Below are positions 56,122-64,000 of a stretch of 64,000 bases of DNA, piece after piece. Numbering within the stretch: position 1 is the stretch's first letter; each line of letters starts with the position of its first letter. Below the pieces are notes generated by a model. That model was given only the letters and a program-made list of their open reading frames with translations. It ran no database searches and was not told where the DNA came from. This DNA comes from Astropecten irregularis (lineage: Eukaryota; Echinodermata; Asteroidea; Paxillosida; Astropectinidae), in NCBI GenBank assembly GCA_963971285.1, contig OZ020258.1, positions 14,466,614 to 14,530,613 on the forward strand, in the 5' to 3' direction. The translations under genes were made by a program, and so were the position numbers.

Positions 56122-56954
56122 GCTGGTTCTATTCAAAGGTCAATGAGAACAGCAGAAAGCAATGTTTATAGGCCGAGTAACCCCTCTAAATCTTCCAAGA
56201 ATTGTATTATCAACCCCAGGGTTCATGGAGTGGGTGCATAGTTGAGGCCAAATCCCCCTCAGGTAAACTTCTAGATTTTGCGTAATTCCTGGTTACTATT
56301 TCCTGGAGCATCAGCCAATGTTTGTATAACGGTGATTTTCGTGCAGAAGATAATGTTGAGAGAGCCCATTCGTAAATAAATTCCGCCCTCAACTATTTAT
56401 ATAATAATTTGTTGTGCATGCCCATCGTATTACTCAACCGTCTCACTGTAGTTTTGTCGCGGTAATTTTCGGCTTGTTGGGCAGAATAAAATCAGTAAAA
56501 CGCACTAGGACGATTAGTTTGTCGTGGAAAAGAGAATAATTATGCACAGGGCATTTTTGAAAAACATTGCTATCTCCCAAGAAAGTATGATAGAACGCAA
56601 TAATATCATTGTATGCCTCGAAAGTACGTGGGTAGGTCAGGAATATTCTTTGAAGATTAAACAGTGTTCTCTTTACAACAAAATGAGTTTACAACAGCTT
56701 TGTTTTCTTTGGTTCATATAAAACAGTTTTTTCTTATTGGTTTTTATAAAACGGAGGGCATCATTAACACGCTTATTTTGGTGATCGGCCTATGCTTCCT
56801 TCTCACATTCAGCAGTTATCCTTTGCGCGTCGCCTCATTCACGTGACTTTTTAGCGCGTCCATGGAGAACACAAAAAATGTGTGCACAGTGAATGGCGCG
56901 TGTGAACGCGCGTCCGATCTAGTTATTTATTCTTTTGATATCTATGGGTATTGT

Positions 56955-57645
56955 CTACACTTGACAATGGAATACGCGCAAGGTGCAATTATTCCATTGT
57001 ACGCACTGCATGACGCGCTAGGCAACGTTTTGAACACCAATGTAAAAAGCCAAACAATAAACATACCAGGGGCCAATTTCATGGAGCTGCTAAGCACACA
57101 AATTTGCTTAGCACAAAAATGTCTTGCTTAGCAAATTTTTGTGCTAAGCAGTGCCGTGAAATTGGCCCCGGTTGACATCGACATTCTTGTGCTGCTTAGT
57201 TCCAGGCTTTCTAGAGTACCTGGCGGTTTGGGGCAGTCACAGTACGGGTGATTGAGACTTGTTTCTGTATGAGAATTTTATGGGAACGGAAAACAAAAAA
57301 TAGTGATGCAAGTGAACACACGAAGCTGACAAACAAAGCCCAAGTTCAAAATAAAGCCCAGGCTATCATAGCCCACGGTTGTGGGCAGTTTTCTGCAAAC
57401 TTTATACTGCAAACGACGATTTTCATTTGTGCATTTGTTTTTCAAAAGGAAGGGATCATTCTAACTTTGTCCCAACCGCAAGCTCCTTTCTTTTTACAAA
57501 ACGCCATGTAGACTGTTTGCTAGGTTTTGTCTTTAAATTCACGCGGGTGCTATTTCCAAATTTCGCTCTTGAAAGATAACCCGATTTGTCTACTAAACTT
57601 TGATGTCTTCACTATTGAAAGAAAGCCTTCAACCTAAAAGTTTGT
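56955..57645 (+). repeat. Satellite block 1, part after the P-like insertion
   Basis: It resumes at CTACACTTGACAATGG and follows the monomer to GAAAGAAAGCC near 57630, where similarity ends (CAACCTAAAAG instead of CAACCTAATATTTCTC). A 102-bp palindromic element interrupts it at 57068-57169. Confidence 0.8.
57068..57169. mobile_element. 102-bp palindromic MITE with a known empty site
   Basis: Other monomers read CATACCGGTTGACATCG; here the element GGGGCCAATTTCATGG ... CCGTGAAATTGGCCCC is inserted between CATACC and GGTTGAC. Inner arms GCTAAGCACA and TGTGCTAAGC also pair, making one long hairpin. At most two bases (CC) could be a target duplication. Confidence 0.85.
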
Positions 57646-57812
57646 TCAAAGTCCGGGAGATTTAATACCGAATTAATACCGAATGTCGTTTGTCGTATTA
57701 CGGGTTATGTGTGTCCATGGAGACTGTCTTCAGTCACACTTGAGTGATTTAGGTGAATAGGGCATTGACAATCACTTCACTGCTAGATTCCTTGACGCCG
57801 TCAATACATTTC

Positions 57813-57885
57813 ATATGGCCGAGTGGTTTGGGAATGGGACTTCGGATTACGTGTCCCGGGTTCGAGCCCTGTGATGCCAGCAATT
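57813..57885 (+). repeat. tRNA-like SINE head
   Basis: An A-box-like TGGCCGAGTGGTT and a B-box GGTTCGAGCCC lie about 41 bp apart, the arrangement of RNA polymerase III internal promoters. The would-be acceptor stem does not pair, so it is not a functional tRNA. Confidence 0.5.
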
Positions 57886-57954
57886 TTGTTTAATGTTTTT
57901 ACTAATATCGATTGTCTGGTATAAATAGTTTTAGAAAGGGCTGCGATTTCACCA

Positions 57955-58300
57955 ACGCTTCGTGGCTCGGTGGGATAAGCGAAGGTACCACCGCTCAGAC
58001 TTCCGGCAGTCTGGGTTCGATTCTCCGATCCTGACTCTCTGATAATGAATGGAACACGGCATGTGCGGACCCTGGCACCGCGATGGTCCAGGGGCCGCCT
58101 TGTTTCTCCCTCTTAGTCCTTCAGAGCTTTGCATGTCAGGCTAAGGTCTCAATGGTGGGGAGGATATGCAGTAGTCGGCTTGCCAGTAAGCCTATGGGGA
58201 CTATTATGGGAGCCGGTAAGCCGGGTGAAAGAATCCCGGTGAATCGCGTGCCCCTGAACACCTGACGGTCTGCTTAACTCTTGCTCTTTTTTGTTTCAAC
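57955..58300 (+). repeat. Second tRNA-derived SINE-like unit
   Basis: A-box-like GTGGCTCGGTGGGATAAGCG near 57962 and B-box GGGTTCGATTCTCC near 58013, followed by an unrelated body with GGAGCCGGTAAGCCGGGTG near 58208 and a T-rich end. The minus-strand 61-aa ORF over it is a shadow. Confidence 0.5.
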
Positions 58301-58609
58301 ATGTCAGGAGGAACAGTTGAATAGCCTGTCTCCATGATTTTAGGGGTTTTTTTTTTTTTGGCGGGGGGGGTTACTCTGCATGTAAATTTTCCCAGTTTTC
58401 AAGGTACGGCGTACACGGTACACCTACATAATCTTTCCTTTTTTATAAATCAATTTTACGTTATTTTTTTATCTTTTTTTTTCTCTGTATCTCTTTGTTT
58501 TTCTGTTCCTGTTTCATTCTAATGCGTGTGTGGGTCACGACAACACAATAATTATTGAGTATAGATAAAAATAAAAGTGATATCATACGTTTTAATGGAA
58601 ATCAAACAC

Positions 58610-58837
58610 AGGGCTGAAAGATTAAATTGTCTTCTCTTTACAAATGTGGAAAACAGACATTAGTGTTTTCTTTGGCTCATAAACAGAGGGAATCACTTAC
58701 CAGCTGATTTTGGTGATCGGCCTATGTTTCCCTCTCACATTTTATTCTTTGCGCATGGCCTTATTCACGTGATTTTTTAGCGCGTCCATGAAGGACAGAA
58801 AAAAAAAAGTTTGTACACAGTGAATGGCGCGTTCGGA
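58610..58837 (+). repeat. Truncated copy of the P-like element's right end
   Basis: GGTGATCGGCCTATG, TTCACGTGA, TTTTTTAGCGCGTCCATG and CACAGTGAATGGCGCGT repeat the order at about 56780-56900. It stops short of the tip and is joined to a short inverted satellite piece (58846-58890, GAAATTTGGAAATAGCACGC). Confidence 0.65.
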
Positions 58838-58887
58838 AAACATCGGGTCTTTCAAGAGTGAAATTTGGAAATAGCACGCACTTGAAT

Positions 58888-59155
58888 TTAAAGGTAGTAC
58901 GGTAAGAAACCAAAACAGAAAATGTTCACAGATTTACATAGAACTTACAGGGTATGGAGATGGTGGTGGTAGAGACATACCGTTAAAACAATTCCGCCTG
59001 AAATGGTGTATTATCCAGACCGAATTTTTGTTGGATCATTTAAAAGATCAAAAATAAAAGAAGAAAGACTTAAGAAATACTGTGGCTGATTTTCATTGTT
59101 TACTCAAATAGTGGGCACCATATGGGACTGAAATGATGACTGTGACTGTATCTCA
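58888..59155 (-). mobile_element. TTAA-type MITE, truncated inverted copy 3
   Basis: It begins TTAAAGGTAGTACGGTAAGA and carries CAGATTTACATAGAACTTAC, TTTAAAAGATCAAAAATAAA and CCATATGGGACTGAAAT in the inverse order to 5990-6355. The far end is lost at a GACTC repeat. Confidence 0.65.
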
Positions 59156-59159
59156 GAGT

Positions 59160-59345
59160 TGTAATGACTCGAGTCAATGACTCGACTCGACTCGAGTCCG
59201 ACTCGAGTCACATTTTTTGGCAACTCGACTCGACTCGAGTCCCGAAGGCTAAATGACTCGACTCGACTCGAGTCATTGCGAGCAAATGACTCCACTCGAC
59301 TCGAGTCTCGATCAGAATGACTCGACTCGAGTAAGGCCCATTACT
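59160..59345. repeat. GACTCGAGTC palindromic simple repeat
   Basis: Many overlapping copies of ACTCGACTCGAGTC, self-complementary in each unit, spaced by short non-repeat pieces. Confidence 0.85.
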
Positions 59346-59488
59346 CGAGTCCCCCCTTCCCGCCCCCAAAAAATAAAACTTTGCGAAATGTTTTATTTGA
59401 ACTTACGCGCATCGCGATTTTGTATACATGGGGTATAGAAGTATCAGCTTCCATGCACGATGCATACGGTATATGCATCAAATTACAC

Positions 59489-59661
59489 TGGTTCCCGTTC
59501 CCTACCGTTATCTCCTCACGTCTACGTCACTCGAATTTGTGTATTGGCCATCGAGAAGGGAACAAGTCTAGCGCCAAACATACACCAAGCGATTCAACTA
59601 GACAGGTTCCCGTTCCCTACAGTAGTCTCCTGACGTCTATCGTTACTCGAATGTATTGGGA
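59489..59661. repeat. Two more copies of the 79-bp hairpin MITE family
   Basis: 59489-59574 has both ends (ACTGGTTCCCGTTCCCTACC and GGGAACAAGTCTAG) with an altered centre. 59595-59661 starts CTAGACAGGTTCCCGTTCCC but lost its right end; it is followed by ATTCAACAAGCTTACAT as in block 1, so it is the same insertion as 54284-54362. Confidence 0.65.
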
Positions 59662-62600
59662 TTCAACAAGCTTACATCGAGCGGACAACAGAGGGCGCGC
59701 TTGTGCAAACAACTCGCCAGCGCGCAGTACTGAACAGTATTAGCGCTGATGATACGGAACCCGACTTGAGAGAAGTCTACAATGTAAGAAGCCAAACAAT
59801 AAACATACCGGTTGACATCGACATTCTTGTGAGGTTGTTTAGTTCCAGGCTTTCTAGAGTATCTGGCGGTCTGGGGCAGTCACAGTACGGGTGATTGAGA
59901 CTTGTTTCTGAATGAGAATTTTATGGGAACGGAAAACAAAAACTAGTGATGGAAGTGAACACACGCAGCTGAAAAACAAAGCCCAAGTTCAAAATAAAGC
60001 CCGGGCTATCATACCCCACGGTTGTGGGCAGTTTTCTGCAAACTTTATACTGCAAACGACGATTTTCATTTCTGCATTTGTTTTTCAAAGTAAAGGGATC
60101 ATTCTAACTCTTTCCCGACCGCCATCTCCTTTCTTTTTACTAAACGACATAGGAGGTTGTTTGCTAGGTTTTGTCTTTAAATTCACGCGGGTGCTATTTC
60201 CAAATTTCGCTCTTGAAAGATAACCCGATTTTGTCTTCTAAACTTTGATGTCTTCACTATTGAAAGAAAGCCCTAAACCTAATATTTTTCAGGGAAATCA
60301 CTACTTTGATTGTAGGCTAGAGCAATAATTTCCAAAATGATAGCGTCAAGTTTGTTCCCTTGAAGACTGGTGTTAAATTTCTGTTGATCAGGCCACGCGA
60401 GCTGCATAATAATGAGCGCTATTGTCTACACTTGACAATGGAATACGCGCAAGGTGCAATTATTCCATTGTACGCACTGCATGACGCGCTAGGCAACGTT
60501 TTGAACACCAATGTAAGAAGCCAAACAATAAACATACCGGTTGACATCGACATTCTTGTGCTGTTTAGTTCCAGGCTTTCTAGAGTACCTGGCGGTTTGG
60601 GGCAGTCACAGTACGGGTGATTGAGACTTGTTTCTGAATGAGAATTTTATGGGAACGGAAAACAAAAACTAGTGATGCAAGTGAACACACGAAGCTGACA
60701 AACAAAGCCCAAGTTCAAAATAAAGCCCAGGCTATCATAGCCCACGGTTGTGGGCAGTTTTCTGCAAACTTTATACTGCAAACGACGATTTTCATTTCTG
60801 CATTTGTTTTTCAAAAGGAAGGGATCATTCTAACTTTGTCCCAACCGCAAGCTCCTTTTTTTTTACAAAACACCATGTAGACTGTTTGCTAGGTTTTGTC
60901 TTTAAATTCACGCGGGTGCTATTTCCAAATTTCGCTCTTGAAAGATAACCCGATTTTGTCTTCTAAACTTTGATGTCTTCACTTTTGAAAGTAAGCCCTC
61001 AACCTAATATTTCTCAGGGAAATCACTACTTTGATTGTAGGCTAGAGCAATAATTTCCAAAATGATAGCGTCAAGTTTGTTCCCTTGAAGACTGGTGTTA
61101 AATTTATGTTGATCAGGCCACGCGCGCTGCATAATAATGAGCGCTATTGTCTACACTTGACAATGGAATACGCGCAAGGTGCAATTATTCCATTGTACGC
61201 ACTGCATGACGCGCTAGGCAACGTTTTGAACACCAATGTAATAGGCCAAACAATAAACATACCGGTTGACATCGACATTCTTGTGCTGTTTAGTTCCAGG
61301 CTTTCTACAGTACCTGTCGGTTTCAGGTAGTCACAGTACGGGTGATTGAGACTTGTATTTGACTGAGAATTTTATGGGAACGGAAAACAAAAACTAGTGA
61401 TGGAAGTGAACACACGAAGCTGAAAAACAAAGCCCAAGTTCAAAATAAATCCCGGGCTATCATAGCCCACGGTTGTGGGCAGTTTTCTGCAAACTTTATA
61501 CTGCAAACGACGATTTTCATTTCTGCATTTGTTTTTCAAAGTGAAGGGATCATTCTAACTCTTTCCCGACCGCCATCTCCTTTCTTTTTACTAAACGACA
61601 TAGGAGGTTGTTTGCTAGGTTTTGTCTTTAAATTCACGCGGGTGCTATTTCCAAATTTCGCTCTTGAAAGATAACCCGATTTTGTCTTCTAAACTTTGAT
61701 GTCTTCACTATTGAAAGAAAGCCCTAAACCTAATATTTCTCAGGAAAATCACTACTTTGATTGTAGGCTAGAGCAATACTTTCCAAAATGATAGCGTCAA
61801 GTTTGTTCCCTTGAAGACTGGTGTTAAATTTCTGTTCATCAGGCCACGCGCGCTGCATAATAATGAGCGCTATTGTCTACACTTGACAATGGAATACGCG
61901 CAAGGTGCAATTATTCCATTGTACGCACTCATGACGCGCTAGGCAACGTTTTGAACACCAATGTAAGAAGCCAAACAATAAACATACCGGTTGACATCGA
62001 CATTCTTGTACTGTTTAGCTCCAGGCTTTCTAGAGTACATGGCGGTTTGGGGCAGTCACAGTACAGGTGATTGAGACTTAGTTCTGAATGAGAATTTTAT
62101 GGGAACGGAAAACAAAAACTAGTGATGTAAGTGAACAAACGAAGCTGAAAAACAAAGCCCAAGTTCAAAATAAAGCCCGGGCTATCATAGCCCACGGTTG
62201 TGGGCAGTTTTCTGCAAACTTTATACTGCAAACGACGATTTTCATTTCTGCATTTATTTTTCAAAGTGAAGGGATCATTCTAACTCTTTCCCGACCGCCA
62301 TCTCCTTTCTTTTTACTAAACGACATAGGAGGTTGTTTGCTAGGTTTTGTCTTTAAATTCACGCGGGTGCTATTTCCAAATTTCGCTCTTGAAAGATAAC
62401 CCGATTTTGTCTTCTAAACTTTGATGTCTTCACTATTGAAAGAAAGCCCTAAACCTAATATTTTTCAGGGAAATCACTACTTTGATTGTAGGCTAGAGCA
62501 ATAATTTCCAAAATGATAGCGTCAAGTTTGTTCCCTTGAAGACTGGTGTTAAATTTCTGTTGATCAGGCCACGCGAGCTGCATAATAATGAGCGCTATTG

Positions 62601-64000
62601 TCTACACTTGACAATGGAATACGCGCAAGGTGCAATTATTCCATTGTACGCACTGCATGACGCGCTAGGCAACGTTTTGAACACCAATGTAAGAAGCCAA
62701 ACAATAAACATACCGGTTGACATCGACATTCTTGTGCTGTTTAGTTCCAGGCTTTCTAGAGTACCTGGCGGTTTGGGGCAGTCACAGTACGGGTGATTGA
62801 GACTTGTTTCTCAATGAGAATTTTATGGGAACGGAAAACAAAAACTAGTGATGCAAGTGAACACACGAAGCTGACAAACAAAGCCCAAGTTCAAAATAAA
62901 GCCCAGGCTATCATAGCCCACGGTTGTGGGCAGTTTTCTGCAAACTTTATACTGCAAACGACGATTTTCATTTCTGCATTTGTTTTTCAAAAGGAAGGGA
63001 TCATTCTAACTTTGTCCCAACCGCAAGCTCCTTTTTTTTTACAAAACACCATGTAGACTGTTTGCTAGGTTTTGTCTTTAAATTCACGCGGGTGCTATTT
63101 CCAAATTTCGCTCTTGAAAGATAACCCGATTTTGTCTTCTAAACTTTGATGTCTTCACTTTTGAAAGTAAGCCCTCAACCTAATATTTCTCAGGGAAATC
63201 ACTACTTTGATTGTAGGCTAGAGCAATAATTTCCAAAATGATAGCGTCAAGTTTGTTCCCTTGAAGACTGGTGTTAAATTTATGTTGATCAGGCCACGCG
63301 CGCTGCATAATAATGAGCGCTATTGTCTACACTTGACAATGGAATACGCGCAAGGTGCAATTATTCCATTGTACGCACTGCATGACGCGCTAGGCAACGT
63401 TTTGAACACCAATGTAATAGGCCAAACAATAAACATACCGGTTGACATCGACATTCTTGTGCTGTTTAGTTCCAGGCTTTCTACAGTACCTGTCGGTTTC
63501 AGGTAGTCACAGTACGGGTGATTGAGACTTGTATTTGACTGAGAATTTTATGGGAACGGAAAACAAAAACTAGTGATGGAAGTGAACACACGAAGCTGAA
63601 AAACAAAGCCCAAGTTCAAAATAAATCCCGGGCTATCATAGCCCACGGTTGTGGGCAGTTTTCTGCAAACTTTATACTGCAAACGACGATTTTCATTTCT
63701 GCATTTGTTTTTCAAAGTGAAGGGATCATTCTAACTCTTTCCCGACCGCCATCTCCTTTCTTTTTACAAAACGACATAGGTTGTTTGCTAGGTTTTGTCT
63801 TTAAATTCACGCGGGTGCTATTTCCAAATTTCGCTCTTGAAAGATAACCCGATTTTGTCTTCTAAACTTTGATGTTTTCACTATTGAAAGAAAGCCCTAA
63901 ACCTAATATTTCTCAGGGAAATCACTACTTTGATTGTAGGCTAGAGCAATAATTTCCAAAATGATAGCGTCAAGTTTGTTCCCTTGAAGACAGGTGTTAA
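59662..64000 (+). repeat. Satellite block 2: ~725-bp monomers, 3-monomer higher-order repeat
   Basis: GCCAAACAATAAACATACC recurs at about 59790, 60519, 61244, 61970, 62696 and 63420, a spacing of 724-729 bp. Diagnostic variants recur at 2176 bp: for example the TTCAGGTAGTCACAGTACGG variant at 61323 and 63499, and encoded LFSSRLSRVPGGLGQSQYG stretches at 60.5 and 62.7 kb. The monomer has an 11-bp stem (ACAATGGAATA/TATTCCATTGT), GGGCTATCATAGCCC and GCCCACGGTTGTGGGC. ORFs up to 103 aa recur but are frame-shifted between monomers, so the DNA is non-coding. The window ends within the array. Confidence 0.9.

Larger units (their letters stand above)
54883..56946. mobile_element. 2064-bp P-element-like transposon inserted in satellite
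   Basis: The left end is CATAGATATAGAATAATAAA, then CTAGATCGGACGCGCG; the right end is the inverted CGATCTAGTTATTTATTC then GATATCTATG. GGTATTGT flanks both sides (54875-54882 and 56947-56954), and the joined flanks rebuild the normal satellite monomer with one difference. Subterminal TCACGTGAATGAGGC is also inverted (54957 and 56828). Inside is a P-transposase-like fragment. An 8-bp duplication and CA tips suit P elements and also hAT; the protein decides in favour of P-like. Confidence 0.75.

Noticed and set aside
57813-57885. Possible functional tRNA-Ser/Leu gene.
   Set aside because: A and B boxes are good, but the acceptor stem does not pair, the T stem has a mismatch and there is no proper anticodon arm. 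A SINE head is more likely.
59912-63506. Recurrent ORFs of 80-103 aa (MRILWERKT..., MKTGVKF...) as a tandem gene family.
   Set aside because: The ORFs repeat because the satellite repeats. Indels shift their frames between monomers, and some monomers lack them, so there is no sign of protein selection.

Overview
The window is animal nuclear DNA, not bacterial. Coding stretches are split by GT-AG introns, nothing looks like an operon, and nearly every recognisable protein belongs to a eukaryotic transposable-element family (R2-like LINE, Ty3/gypsy, piggyBac, pogo/Tigger, CACTA/EnSpm, MULE, P-element-like) or to a chromatin-type domain (BEN, PHD finger). The mixture of elements, the abundant TACATGTA-type motifs and the palindromic GGGGCCAATTTCATG-type elements suggest a marine invertebrate, perhaps an echinoderm, hemichordate or lancelet. 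That placement is inference; no rRNA or mitochondrial marker is present.

Layout. 1-3.6 kb is AT-rich and featureless. 3.6-5.3 kb holds LINE relics. 5.3-8.9 kb holds short inverted-repeat elements, three of them with TTAA ends. 11.9-15.3 kb is a 1450-bp tandem duplication whose units each begin with a 484-bp terminal-inverted-repeat (TIR) element. 15.3-16.6 kb is a GC-rich island. 16.7-21 kb is a mosaic of transposase-like fragments, including a pogo-type and a piggyBac-type relic, followed by a spliced BEN-domain end at 21.0-21.6 kb. 22.9-27.6 kb is an apparently exact 2379-bp tandem duplication. It cuts through an intron-containing gene whose next exon (27.8-27.9 kb) abuts an R2-like retrotransposon (27.9-30.1 kb). 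31.8-34.6 kb holds a recombinase-like fragment and a CACTA transposase relic.

34.6-38.8 kb is a nested pair: a 3.6-kb piggyBac element lies inside a pogo/Tigger gene. 39.4-41.0 kb is a MULE transposase relic. 41.3-43.2 kb is a spliced gene with a 42-bp minisatellite and a C-terminal PHD finger. 45.1-50.1 kb is a complete Ty3/gypsy element with 214-bp LTRs and a perfect ATATG target duplication, but broken ORFs. 50.6-54.4 kb is packed with foldback and TIR elements, several with clean target duplications.

54.4-64 kb is satellite DNA with a ~725-bp monomer, arranged at its right end as a three-monomer higher-order repeat of 2176 bp. One monomer was invaded by a 2064-bp P-element-like transposon with an 8-bp target duplication, and another by a 102-bp palindromic element. 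The best story in the window is this satellite, because its repeated monomers give empty-site copies that date and delimit the insertions. No intact autonomous element was found, and no conserved single-copy host gene was certain apart from the BEN and PHD fragments. All reading was by eye, so percent identities are not given.
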